Origin: Clostridia bacterium
Lineage (GTDB): Bacteria; CBDUZB01; JAGLHV01
Reading direction: 5' to 3'
Assembly: GCA_030595925.1 (NCBI GenBank)
Contig: JAUVLC010000012.1
Location: 1-37,918 of the forward strand
DNA: 37,918 nt
The notes beneath the pieces were generated by a model, which was not told the origin of the DNA, searched no databases, and was given only the letters and a program-made list of their open reading frames with translations. This document shows, piece by piece, positions 8,339-16,595 of the stretch. A program made the translations under genes and the position numbers. Every line of letters begins with the position of its first letter. The stretch's first letter is position 1.

Positions 8339-9643
8339 TTATCTACTTTTCTCCTTTTTTTTTATTATCTTAATCGATTTTCCTTCTACAGCAATATTCC
8401 CATTACCATCAGTTACATAAACAAATAAAAAATATATTCCCGGCTTATCAGGTGCAGTTATTACAAACTCTTTCTTTTTCTTTCTCTCAAATATAACCGG
8501 ATAAATGCCTTCATCCCAAATTTTCTTGTTGCACATTTTAAAAACACAATTTAATTTATCCTTATCCGGATCCTTTACTTCCAGATAAACATTAAACTTC
8601 TCTCCCGGATAAATATCAGTAGATTTACTCAATTCAAATTTATCAACCCAGGGAGATTTATTTTCACCTTTTTTCCCAGTAAACATCTCATACATTTTCC
8701 AATAAGCAGCTCTTTTCCGGCCTAACATAAAGATATTAAACCATGCTCCGCAAAAATCTTCATTACCTTCAAAAGCAAAAGCATATGCCCCAATATTTAG
8801 CCCCTTGTTTTTTTCAATATAATTCTTCCATCCATTAAAATACGCTTTAGCTTTACTTTCTTCGGAAGGAATTATCGGCTGCCCATTCTTATCAACAGAA
8901 ACTTCCCATTCTCCATGCGGGCCATATTCGGTTATTAAATAAGGCTTCTCTATCCCTAACTTTTCCCATTCTTCTTTAATCACTACTACTCCACCATAAA
9001 TATTAGTCCCATAAATATCCAGGCCGGGAGTATATTTTTTAAAATAAGGCCAGGCAAAAGACCAGGCCGTAGTAGAAGTAACCGGGTGCTCGGGATCTAT
9101 TTTATGAATCAGTTTACAAATTTCTTCCACAAACTTAGCAAAAGCTATTTTTTCCTCTTCCGTCTTTAAATTCATCACCACTTCATTTCCAACATTCCAC
9201 ATCAACACCGACGGATAATCTTTAAACTTTTTTACCTGTTCTTCTATTTCCCGCAGGGTTTTTCTTTTATATTCTTCTCCCTTAACATAATCAACCGCTT
9301 TAGGTTCGCCCTTCTTGTTTTGTAGAAGCCAAATACCCACATCTACCATCAATCCATATTCTTCCGCTTTTTCCAGCATTAAAGAAGTATCATCCCCTAC
9401 CCCCCAGGTACGGAAAGAATTTAAACCGATTTTCTTCATCTCATTGAAATAATAATCAATGTTGCCCGCATGAACAGTTTTTGTAAAACCAACCCCTTTA
9501 ATATAGAAAGGAGCCCCATCTACCATTAGCTGCCAATTTCCCTGAGAACCAACAATTTTAACCTGCTTAGCCCAGATACTTTCCAACGCGCAAAAAAAAG
9601 TCATGCAGATTAACAATAACAATAATAAGCCTTTTTTTTTCAT
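8339..9643 (-). CDS. Secreted clan GH-A glycosidase (GH2/GH5-like TIM barrel)
   Basis: A signal peptide is visible, MKKKGLLLLLLICM then a hydrophobic stretch ending SIWA, with likely cleavage near residue 25, so the enzyme is exported. A TIM barrel follows: YIKGVGF, LNSFRTWG, then LMWNVGNEV with acid/base E154, and LITEYGPHGEW with nucleophile E239. The order and spacing fit clan GH-A, closest by eye to the catalytic domain of GH2. The C-terminal 90 residues (DIYPGEKFNVYLEV...GNGNIAVEGK) look like an Ig-like beta-sandwich. It overlaps functionally with the GH35 gene, whose ATG begins at the base after its stop. Its exact substrate, probably a beta-glycan, cannot be told. Confidence 0.82.
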   Translation of the reverse strand: MKKKGLLLLLLICMTFFCALESIWAKQVKIVGSQGNWQLMVDGAPFYIKGVGFTKTVHAGNIDYYFNEMKKIGLNSFRTWGVGDDTSLMLEKAEEYGLMVDVGIWLLQNKKGEPKAVDYVKGEEYKRKTLREIEEQVKKFKDYPSVLMWNVGNEVVMNLKTEEEKIAFAKFVEEICKLIHKIDPEHPVTSTTAWSFAWPYFKKYTPGLDIYGTNIYGGVVVIKEEWEKLGIEKPYLITEYGPHGEWEVSVDKNGQPIIPSEESKAKAYFNGWKNYIEKNKGLNIGAYAFAFEGNEDFCGAWFNIFMLGRKRAAYWKMYEMFTGKKGENKSPWVDKFELSKSTDIYPGEKFNVYLEVKDPDKDKLNCVFKMCNKKIWDEGIYPVIFERKKKKEFVITAPDKPGIYFLFVYVTDGNGNIAVEGKSIKIIKKKEKSR

Positions 9644-9904
9644 TTGTTTTCCCCTTTTTTATTAGATTCCATAATTCGTAATAATTTGTTTTTCTTGTTT
9701 TTAGTATCTACTGAATCGTTCTTTTCAATAAGTTCTTATCCGGAAAAAAGAACACTTAAATTTAATTATTACCGTTTACAAAAAACCTTGCTTTTCAAAA
9801 AAAATATCCGTTAAAAAAGAAATTCACAACGCCTTCTCAAAAAATTATTGTAATCTACACGACTTTTTATTTTTTAAACTAACAATTTTTTATTAATTGA
9901 TTTA

Positions 9905-12256
9905 CTATCCCATTATCACTTCTACCCGATGGGTTTTCCCATCACCAAAGTATTTAATTAAATTACCTTTTATCAGAGACCCATCAACCTTAACAGATTT
10001 TACCCCTTTGTTTACATGTTTTGGGTTTTTAATGAATATCTCATAAACATCTCCCCTGAAAGTACGTTTTATAGAACACTTGCCCCATTTAGAAGGAATA
10101 CAAGGATCTATCCGTAATCCCTCAAAATCCCGACGGGCACCCAACATCCATTCCGTAGCAGCTAAATACATCCATGCCGCCGTTCCTGTAATCCAGGTAT
10201 ATGCTCCTTCTCCAAAACTATACGGATGGTCAGGCCCTACCAGATATTCGGCAAAAACATAAGGTTCTACTTTATATCCATTTTTTTGGCAAGCAGGATT
10301 TATTTTCTGATAAGAATCAAAAGCCTCATTTCCCCGGCCAGCCATACAATCAGCAACGATTTTAAACGCTACTGCGTGACAAAAAATCGCCCCATTTTCC
10401 TTTACCCCCGGAACAAACTTGGTAATTCTTCCGATAGATAAATCCGTATTTTTATAAGCCGGTCTGAGAAGAGCAGGACCATGAACTGTATCACAATATT
10501 TATCTACCATTGACATTACCTGCTTTTTCCTTTTATCATCACAAACATCGGCCAATACTGCCCATGTTTGAGAATTCATATGAATTGAACCCTCTTTGTT
10601 CTTAGAAGAACCAAAGGGTTTTCCTTCATCAGTATACCCGCCCAAAAACCAGCGTCCGTCCCAACCGGCAGAACTATTAATGATTTTTTTCATTTCTTTT
10701 GCCTTTTTCAAAAGGTCTGCTTCAATATCGCCCTTACCCATAACTTTAGCCAGCTCTGCCGCATAAAGAAGGGTTCGGTGAAAGGCAATTCCTAACCAAA
10801 CACTCTCTCCTTTTCCTTCATCCCCTGCACTATCAATAGCATCATTCCAATCAGCAATTCCAATTAAAGGAGAACCGTGCTGTCCACGATGAGTCCAGAG
10901 ATAATCAATATTGGCCAAAACATGTTCAAATATTGTTCCTTTTCCACCATCAAGCCAGTTTGCCTTTTCATTCAGGAAATCTACATCCCCGGTCTCTTTG
11001 ACATAAGCAGATAAAGTGTACGTGAACCACGCCGGATGATCAGCTCTTGGACTATCGGTAAAAGGGCCGTAATGATCCGACCAACCGGAAGCCGTATGGC
11101 CATCTTTAAAATGCAAAACAGCAATAGCTCTCAATTTATCCTTTACATACTCTGCGTTTAGAGATAATATCCCCTCTGCATCCTGGCAGGAATCCCGATA
11201 ACCTCTTCCTCCTGTCCCTTCATGATAAAAAGAAGGAGATCTACTCCATGTATTAGCAGTATAAAGTTGATATTTACTCCAGACATTTACCATCCGGTCA
11301 AAATTTTTATCCGGAGTAGAAACTTCCACTTTGTCTACCAATTTCTGCCAGAAATTCCGTACCTCTTTAAGAGATTTTTCTACGGTCGATAAATTCCGGT
11401 ATTTCTTTAATAGTTTATTTCCTTCCGGCTGGGATTTTGCATGAACCAGCATTATTACAAATTCTCTTTCCTCATTTGGTTTGAGTGTAAAATTATGCTG
11501 TAAGGCAGAAACCATGTTTTCCCCGTGATTATCCGTGTTAGAACATTTTCCGTTTACTACCGCCTCCGGACGGGAAGGAATTAAATATTTACCGTAAAAA
11601 TTCTCTCTGCGCGTTTCCCATCCATGTATCTTAAAATTTGCTCCTACATAAGCCTGATGCGGATATACTCCTCCTTCCCAACCCCAGGTGTTTTTCGTAG
11701 AAACAATCGCCTGCATTTTTTTATCAAACCAGGCTTTGTTATACATAGCAAAAATATTTTTATAGAGTAACTCCGTTTGAAAATCCCCCAAAATTAACTC
11801 GGTCACGGAAAACATACTTAAGTTTCTTTTTTTATTACTCTTATTACTTATTTTTATCTTCCAGATTTCCATCGGTTCTTTGCGGGGAACAAAATACGTT
11901 ATTTCTCCCTCTATACTCTGGTTTTTCGAACTGATCACCGTATATCCCAATCCATGACGGCATTGAAAATCCTGCTTTTCCGGACAAATAGGCTGCCAAT
12001 TAATCGACCAATATTTTTTAGTATCCCTATCTTTTAAAAACACATATCTCCCCGGTCTATCGGTAAAAAGATTATCCGGATTCCAGGTAGTAATTCTTTT
12101 TGTTTTACAATCGTGCTCAAAACTATAGCCTCCCCCTGTATGAGAAATAATGGCACAATATTCCTCATTATAGAGATAATTAATCCACGGACGGGGAACA
12201 TCAGGCCTTAGAATTACAACTTCTTTGTTGTCTTTACTAAAATTACTATACTTCAT
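9905..12256 (-). CDS. GH94-family glycoside phosphorylase (cellobiose/laminaribiose phosphorylase-like)
   Basis: This enzyme uses phosphate to split beta-linked disaccharides into a sugar 1-phosphate and a free sugar, saving ATP. The N-terminal beta-sandwich domain begins with the GGGYSFEHDC stretch. The (alpha/alpha)6 barrel carries GYRDSCQDAEG (352-362) and the catalytic aspartate D472 in IADWNDAID. The C-terminal part includes GPDHPYSFGEGAYTWITGTAAWM, another family hallmark. The 783 aa fit the family. No signal peptide is seen, so it acts in the cytoplasm on imported sugar. An AGGAGAGG ribosome site precedes the ATG. It is first in the glycosidase cluster, 261 bp upstream of the secreted glycosidase; that AT-rich gap shows no clear promoter or terminator. 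Confidence 0.9.
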   Translation of the reverse strand: MKYSNFSKDNKEVVILRPDVPRPWINYLYNEEYCAIISHTGGGYSFEHDCKTKRITTWNPDNLFTDRPGRYVFLKDRDTKKYWSINWQPICPEKQDFQCRHGLGYTVISSKNQSIEGEITYFVPRKEPMEIWKIKISNKSNKKRNLSMFSVTELILGDFQTELLYKNIFAMYNKAWFDKKMQAIVSTKNTWGWEGGVYPHQAYVGANFKIHGWETRRENFYGKYLIPSRPEAVVNGKCSNTDNHGENMVSALQHNFTLKPNEEREFVIMLVHAKSQPEGNKLLKKYRNLSTVEKSLKEVRNFWQKLVDKVEVSTPDKNFDRMVNVWSKYQLYTANTWSRSPSFYHEGTGGRGYRDSCQDAEGILSLNAEYVKDKLRAIAVLHFKDGHTASGWSDHYGPFTDSPRADHPAWFTYTLSAYVKETGDVDFLNEKANWLDGGKGTIFEHVLANIDYLWTHRGQHGSPLIGIADWNDAIDSAGDEGKGESVWLGIAFHRTLLYAAELAKVMGKGDIEADLLKKAKEMKKIINSSAGWDGRWFLGGYTDEGKPFGSSKNKEGSIHMNSQTWAVLADVCDDKRKKQVMSMVDKYCDTVHGPALLRPAYKNTDLSIGRITKFVPGVKENGAIFCHAVAFKIVADCMAGRGNEAFDSYQKINPACQKNGYKVEPYVFAEYLVGPDHPYSFGEGAYTWITGTAAWMYLAATEWMLGARRDFEGLRIDPCIPSKWGKCSIKRTFRGDVYEIFIKNPKHVNKGVKSVKVDGSLIKGNLIKYFGDGKTHRVEVIMG

Positions 12257-12281
12257 TTTTCCTCTCCTTTTTTATGAAATA

Positions 12282-12570
12282 GTAATGTCAAAAATATCTG
12301 CACATTTCTGTTCTGATTTCTGTCCATGTAACTACAGGCTTTCTAGAGTAAGCCTGCGTATAATTAGCTCCTGTTGCACAAAGCCCATGTCAGGTCGGAG
12401 GACAGATTGTATCACAATCCCTTTTTTGGTAGTCGCAGGCTAAAGCCTGCGAAAAATCTCCAACGATAACGCAGGTTAAAGCCTGCGGCTACCTCCCCCT
12501 ATTTACAAAAGATTTTCCCTTTATCTACAAACTTCTTTCTGTTTTTCTTTCATACCTTTTTTGACACTAC
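12282..12570. mobile_element. 289-bp MITE with gtaatgtcaaaa-type ends, possibly related to the RAYT element
   Basis: The left end gtaatgtcaaaaa (12282-12294) faces tttttgacactac (12558-12570), its complement with one mismatch. The same ends border the RAYT element at 14099-14744. Inside are a REP-like hairpin (near 12349-12372), a fragment resembling the left end of the other MITE family (acagattgtatcacaatc, 12404-12421), and a full REPIN (12428-12493). No transposase remnant is recognised. It lies just upstream of the GH94 gene. Confidence 0.6.
12428..12493. repeat. REPIN: inverted pair of GTAG-footed REP hairpins
   Basis: Left arm 12428-12451 is GGTAGT plus cgcaggctaaagcctgcg. Right arm 12470-12493 is cgcaggttaaagcctgcg plus GCTACC. 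It is the cleanest copy in the window. The hairpin stem matches those at the RAYT element ends. Confidence 0.75.
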
Positions 12571-12625
12571 CTTTCCTATCGTTAGACTTCTACAAAATAG
12601 CTTTTTATCTTTTTTGCCTCCGCCA

Positions 12626-12699
12626 TCATTCCTGCAAAAGCAGGAATCTGTTACATCATAGATTCCGCATCATCCGCCTGAGGCGGAGCGGAATGACAG
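12626..12699. repeat. Short palindromic repeat (cattcctgc...ggaatgac type)
   Basis: It contains attcctgcaaaagcaggaat (12628-12647) and ccgcctgaggcgg (12674-12686), and the outer ends (atcattcc / ggaatgac) are inverted. It resembles a small palindromic element common in many bacterial genomes. The rest of 12571-12792 is AT-rich and shows nothing else. Confidence 0.55.
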
Positions 12700-12792
12700 A
12701 AGGTGTTATTTCGCAGAACTCTTTTTCTATCATAACATTATAATTATATTTATTACCTTATCCCGGTTTTTCATTACTCAATTTTCAATACT

Positions 12793-14073
12793 TTAATTTT
12801 TTTTATTATTCAGACAGGGAAAGGCTATAGTAACTATTGCTCCTTTAGGCTTTACATTATCTATTCTAATCCATCCTTTGTGGTCATCAATAATCCTCTT
12901 CACAATAGATAAACCTAAACCAATACCTTCTTCTTTAGTAGTAAAAAAAGGCTCAAACAGTTTATTCTTATTATCCTCGGATATTCCCTCTCCTTCATCC
13001 GTAATTTCTATTTGTATATCTTTATCCTTCTGCTTAGTACTAATTTTTATATTTCCTCCATTAGGCATTACCTGAATAGCATTTAAAAATAAATTTAAAA
13101 ATACCTGTTTTATTTGTCCCTTATCAGCCCGAACAAAAGATAATGGTAAAAATTCCTTTTCTATTATTATACTCCATTCTTTTATTTCCCCGGAAATCAA
13201 AGCAATAATTTCTTCCAGGACATGATTTATATCTACGCAGGAAAATTCCGGTTGTTTAGGACGAGCAAAATCAAAGAACCGATTAATAATTTGATTAACC
13301 CTTTCTACTTCATCTTCAATGACTTTAATATCTTTTTTCGCCATTTCATTATGCTGAATTTCCTTAGCCAGGGAATGAACTAATAGTTTGATACTGGTTA
13401 AGGGATTTTTTATCTCATGGGCAATCCCGGCACTAAGTTTTCCTAAAGCAGCTAATTTTTCCGATTGAATAAGTTTATCTTGTGTCTTTTTTAAATCCTC
13501 GGTAGCAATTTTAACTTTTTCTTCTAATTGGGTATTAAATGACTTTAATTCATCATACATTTTTGCATTTTCCAGGGCCAGGCCTGCCTGATTGGCAAAA
13601 GTAATGAGCGATTCAAATTTTTCCGGCGTGATTATCCGGTCGCTAAAAAGATTGTCCGCAGTTATTGCACCTAAGACCTTATCCCTGCCCAAAAGCGGTG
13701 CTACTGCAAAAGATTTAAGTCCAAAGAGTTCTTTCAACTTTTTATTTACCCGCGAATCAGCAAGTGCATTTTCAATGATAAAAGCTTTTTTTTCCAGCAC
13801 TGAACGGGCAACCACACTATTTTTCTCATCCAAAGGCAAACGAATATCTTTAATTTTCTTTTTCTCTATTCCTATAGCTATCTTACATTCAAGTTCTTTT
13901 TTTTGTTCATTAATCAGATAAAGCCTGGTGCGGTCAAATCCGATAACCCTGGTCACCCCTTCCAGAATCAAATGGAGAATCTGTTCCAGGTCCAAGGTCT
14001 GCATTGATTTGCTTATTTCATGTAAAGCAGACAATTCCCTTAATCTTTTTACTTCCTGCTGAACATTTTTCAT
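12793..14073 (-). CDS. Soluble sensor histidine kinase with N-terminal GAF domain
   Basis: Residues of about 20-170 are a GAF sensor domain, a coiled coil spans about 170-210, then HisKA with phospho-acceptor H219 in GIAHEIKNPLTS. The ATPase domain has the N box (LFLNAIQVMPNGG, N331), the G1 box DEGEGIS (359-365), the F box LFEPFFTTK and the G2 box GIGLGLSIVK. This is the NtrB-like arrangement of kinases that serve sigma-54 regulators. There is no transmembrane segment, so the signal is cytoplasmic. No response regulator is in the window. The gene follows a sigma-54-like gene with a RAYT element between them; a GGGAG ribosome site precedes the ATG. Confidence 0.92.
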   Translation of the reverse strand: MKNVQQEVKRLRELSALHEISKSMQTLDLEQILHLILEGVTRVIGFDRTRLYLINEQKKELECKIAIGIEKKKIKDIRLPLDEKNSVVARSVLEKKAFIIENALADSRVNKKLKELFGLKSFAVAPLLGRDKVLGAITADNLFSDRIITPEKFESLITFANQAGLALENAKMYDELKSFNTQLEEKVKIATEDLKKTQDKLIQSEKLAALGKLSAGIAHEIKNPLTSIKLLVHSLAKEIQHNEMAKKDIKVIEDEVERVNQIINRFFDFARPKQPEFSCVDINHVLEEIIALISGEIKEWSIIIEKEFLPLSFVRADKGQIKQVFLNLFLNAIQVMPNGGNIKISTKQKDKDIQIEITDEGEGISEDNKNKLFEPFFTTKEEGIGLGLSIVKRIIDDHKGWIRIDNVKPKGAIVTIAFPCLNNKKN

Positions 14074-14098
14074 CGTTTACTCCCTTAAAAAAACTAAC

Positions 14099-14744
14099 GT
14101 AATGTCAAAAGTATTTTATTTTTTGGTAGACGCAGGCTTTAGCCTGTGTCTTTATGTAATAATTTCTTCTAAATCAAAATCCAACGAACCTTTAAACGCA
14201 TATTCTTCCCAATGAGCAATTAAACCTTTTCTTACGGGATTATCCAAAACATAGATTATATGTTTTTTTAAATCTTCGTTTTTTCTGTGAATATGGTCGT
14301 AAAAATCCTTCTGCCATCGTATTCCTTTTCTATTCTTTGATAACCAAAAACCTGTTTTTTGTTTAAATCTTACTATCATTCTCCATAAATCTGCTTCCTC
14401 TGAGTTCCCTTCTATAATCAGGTGTACATGGTTTAGCATAAATATATATACCCAGTTTTTACAATCATATTTATTCTTTATTTCTATCAGAATTTCTAAA
14501 AATTTGTCAACTATTTCTTTATCAACAAACAGAATCTTCTTTTCTTCAATACAGAAAGTAAAAGTTATTTTTACTTTACCCTTATAATAATCCAAAGGTA
14601 ATCTGTGTTTCCTTTCCCTACGCAGACTAAAGTCTGCGGCTACCGGATTTTCACAATTACTATTATTCCTTCCCTCATCATGAAAAAATTCTTTTTCATT
14701 TATAACACTTTTCTGAGTTTTTTTCATTTTATTTTTGACATTAC
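14099..14744 (-). mobile_element. 646-bp RAYT element with 12-bp inverted ends and REP arms
   Basis: Perfect 12-bp ends gtaatgtcaaaa (14099-14110) and ttttgacattac (14733-14744) enclose one RAYT gene. REP arms lie just inside: GGTAGA plus hairpin at 14125-14148, and hairpin plus CTACC at 14621-14644. The 9-mer aaaaactaa flanks it directly on both sides (14089-14097 and 14746-14754), which may be a target repeat or chance in AT-rich DNA. The right flank covers the stop codon of the sigma-54-like gene. A second, internally deleted copy lies at 15861-16137. Confidence 0.8.
14152..14727 (-). CDS. REP-associated tyrosine transposase (RAYT, Y1_Tnp)
   Basis: It is a Y1 HUH nuclease expected to cut REP hairpins as single strands. 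The HUH motif is MLNHVHLIIEG (H100, H102) and the candidate nucleophile is Y159 in IIYVLDNPVRKGLI, the RAYT family context. The recognised domain begins near residue 41. The first 40 residues are unusual because they are encoded partly by the element's right REP hairpin (14621-14644, residues about 28-36). Either the true start lies downstream at a non-ATG codon, or the REP has been incorporated into the coding region. The length (191 aa) fits RAYTs. The C-terminal end also survives in the deletion derivative at 15861-16137. Confidence 0.88.
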   Translation of the reverse strand: MKKTQKSVINEKEFFHDEGRNNSNCENPVAADFSLRRERKHRLPLDYYKGKVKITFTFCIEEKKILFVDKEIVDKFLEILIEIKNKYDCKNWVYIFMLNHVHLIIEGNSEEADLWRMIVRFKQKTGFWLSKNRKGIRWQKDFYDHIHRKNEDLKKHIIYVLDNPVRKGLIAHWEEYAFKGSLDFDLEEIIT

Positions 14745-14750
14745 CAAAAA

Positions 14751-15836
14751 CTAATTAGAATTAATTTCTCTTCGATAATCATTTACAGACCTGCGGGAAA
14801 GGTTTATCCGAAATTGCTTTTTTATTATATCAGTCAGTTGTCGATCAGTAAGTTTATCTTTTTTTTCGGCAAGAATTTCCTGCAAAAATTCTTTTATTAT
14901 TGTTTTTCTGTCCGGAAAAAAATCTTTTATAGCTATTTCTTTTCCCCATGGTACTTGCACACTTTTAAGTTTAATCGCCCGAGAGATAAGACTGGAATCT
15001 TTTTCTATAATTTGTGCTATCTCTTTTTGAGTAAAGACTTTTCGATCTTTTTTATTACCGCTAAGTAAAAATTTATTTTGCTTTTTAATTATTCCCTGCA
15101 AGATTTGATATAAAGTATTTCTCCTGCTATTAATCAATTCCAATGTTTTAGTTAAATTATCCAGTTCTTTTATTTGCCTTGAATTAAATTTCCCTTTTTT
15201 CTTTAATTGAGTCAATTTCTCATAATCAATTGAATATTTTCCCTTAACATAACAAAAATCAAAATATCCTATCGAAAATCCATCCCGTTCTTTTTCAATG
15301 GAAGCAACCCGAGCATAAAATACCCGGGTGGAGGGATCGGTTATTGCCGGAATAGTAAAAGAACTCTGAATGGAAATATCATTAACCAAATCGATTATTT
15401 CAGTTACTTTTTCTATTTTCATACTACATTCTTCGGCTATTTCTTCCAGACTTAAATTATCCCGGCAATCCAGGAAATATTCCCTGAATTTGGCAATTCC
15501 CAACTGTTTGATAACTTTAATTATATCTTCCCTTCCTTCCAGCAATGATTCTATGGAAACTTCTGATTTATCAGCCAAAATTTCTTCTTTAAGTTCATAT
15601 GCCCGGATTATTTTTGTTTTAGGAAATTTAACAAAAGAAATAACCTTTTCTTTTTTATCTTTAAAACTAACAGGATAAGTTAATTTTTTAAATAAAGGAC
15701 TCTGCTCTATATGCTTTATAAGTTCCTTAAATTCCACTTCCTTTAAATCCATCAAATCCGCTAACTGCATCCGGCCAATAAGTTTTGGTAAATGCTTGAG
15801 TTTTTGGATAGAAACATTTCTTAAAGACTGTGGCAT
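14751..15836 (-). CDS. rpoN: Divergent, shortened sigma-54 (RpoN) family factor
   Basis: The C-terminus carries an RpoN-box-like sequence SRRSVNDYRR (347-356; canonical ARRTVAKYRE), preceded by the sigma-54 HTH region (KVFTQKEIAQIIEKDSSLISRAIK then VPWGKE, about 257-297). The N-terminus (QLADLMDL...FKELIKHIEQSPLFKKL, 24-54) resembles region I, but lacks its usual glutamine richness. At 361 aa it is about 100 residues shorter than typical RpoN and lacks an obvious acidic region II. It should direct RNA polymerase to -24/-12 promoters with an activator ATPase, none of which is in the window. The ribosome site GGGAG stands 8 nt before the ATG. The gene is bracketed by a RAYT element and its deletion derivative. 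Confidence 0.82.
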   Translation of the reverse strand: MPQSLRNVSIQKLKHLPKLIGRMQLADLMDLKEVEFKELIKHIEQSPLFKKLTYPVSFKDKKEKVISFVKFPKTKIIRAYELKEEILADKSEVSIESLLEGREDIIKVIKQLGIAKFREYFLDCRDNLSLEEIAEECSMKIEKVTEIIDLVNDISIQSSFTIPAITDPSTRVFYARVASIEKERDGFSIGYFDFCYVKGKYSIDYEKLTQLKKKGKFNSRQIKELDNLTKTLELINSRRNTLYQILQGIIKKQNKFLLSGNKKDRKVFTQKEIAQIIEKDSSLISRAIKLKSVQVPWGKEIAIKDFFPDRKTIIKEFLQEILAEKKDKLTDRQLTDIIKKQFRINLSRRSVNDYRREINSN

Positions 15837-15860
15837 TATTTTATCTCCCTACCGAGCAAA

Positions 15861-16137
15861 GTAATGTTAAAAATGTTTTATTTTTTGGTAGCCGCAGGCT
15901 TTCTTGTCCGCCTGTGGAGGAAACCTGCGTTTTTATATAATAATTTCTTCTAAATCAAAATCCAATGAATCTTTAAACACATACTCTTCCCAATTATCAA
16001 TTATAACAATTTAAGGCTAATCTGTATCTCCGTCCCCTACGCAGGCTAAAGCCTGCGGCTACCAACTTCCCACAATTACTATCATTACCCCATCAACAAA
16101 AGGGTTGTAGTGTTTTTTATCGTCGAACTTAACATTT
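15861..16137 (-). mobile_element. Internally deleted copy of the RAYT element (MITE derivative)
   Basis: The left part (gtaatgttaaaa at 15861, REP arm from 15887, then ataatttcttctaaatcaaa) aligns with 14099-14225, including the codons for the transposase C-terminus. The right part (gctaatctgtatctccg, then the REP arm at 16040-16063 and cacaattactatcatta) aligns with 14590-14690. About 350 bp of the transposase gene is missing. The left REP hairpin carries an inserted cttgtccgcctgtggagga, also seen at 34482-34525. Its left end is only 24 bp upstream of the sigma-54-like ATG. The right end is poorly defined near ttaacatt (16129-16136). Confidence 0.78.
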
Positions 16138-16230
16138 TAATTTTATTTTGGAAAATGTTAATTGAACAGTAATATAATAGGACTAATTTTGCTTTTATAT
16201 GGTCGATATTAAACATTATTTTCTTAAACA

Positions 16231-16400
16231 TGTCAATAGACAACAGACAAAAACAGATTTAGTCCATAGTCCACAGTCGATAGTCCATAGACAACAGATA
16301 ACAGAAAGTTATTAGTTATTAGTTAACTACAAAAAAACAAAGATAAATACTGGCACAAAGGAAAAGACAACAGATAGTCCATAGACAACGGAATAAAGAC
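16231..16400. repeat. Degenerate heptamer tandem repeat (agtccat-type)
   Basis: From 16261 to about 16302 the unit agtccat recurs every 7 bp with variants (agtccac, agtcgat, agacaac, agataac). The motif atagtccatagacaac reappears at 16374-16389. This stretch has no ORF. The gap 16138-16595 also holds ttaactac-type AT-rich sequence without recognisable signals. Confidence 0.6.
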
Positions 16401-16485
16401 AATAAACATATAAGTTAAAAATTTTGGGACTTTGAATTTGGGAGTTTGGAAAAATAGTCAAACATAGTTTATGATAATGTATTTT

Positions 16486-16516
16486 CCCTCTTTGAAAAAG
16501 GGGGTTAGGGGGATTT
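16486..16516. repeat. Purine-rich interspersed repeat
   Basis: ccctctttgaaaaaggggg followed by ttagggggattt. It forms a short hairpin and resembles a common interspersed repeat of many bacterial genomes. It lies just beyond the ANTAR gene stop and might act as a weak transcription barrier, but it has no U-tract. Confidence 0.4.
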
Positions 16517-16595
16517 ATGACTTTTTATGCCAATTGGTGTAGCGGTCTGAAAGAAGAGTAAGAACTACAGTTCGGAAACAGGCTTATATTTTAGA

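Noticed and set aside
9644-9904. Promoter or riboswitch before the secreted glycosidase
   Set aside because: The 261-bp gap is AT-rich with several weak -10-like words, but no pair with a proper -35 and no structured element.
14099-14110. Outward -35 (TTGACA) in the RAYT ends as a promoter for the kinase or for GH94 (12282-12294)
   Set aside because: The position 17 bp downstream is occupied by the ribosome site or AT-poor sequence; no usable -10 is present.
16261-16400. Possible CRISPR array
   Set aside because: The units are 7-bp degenerate repeats without spacers, and there are no cas genes.
16530-16592. tRNA-like stretch
   Set aside because: It contains a gttcg-like segment but no cloverleaf can be drawn, and there is no acceptor stem or CCA.
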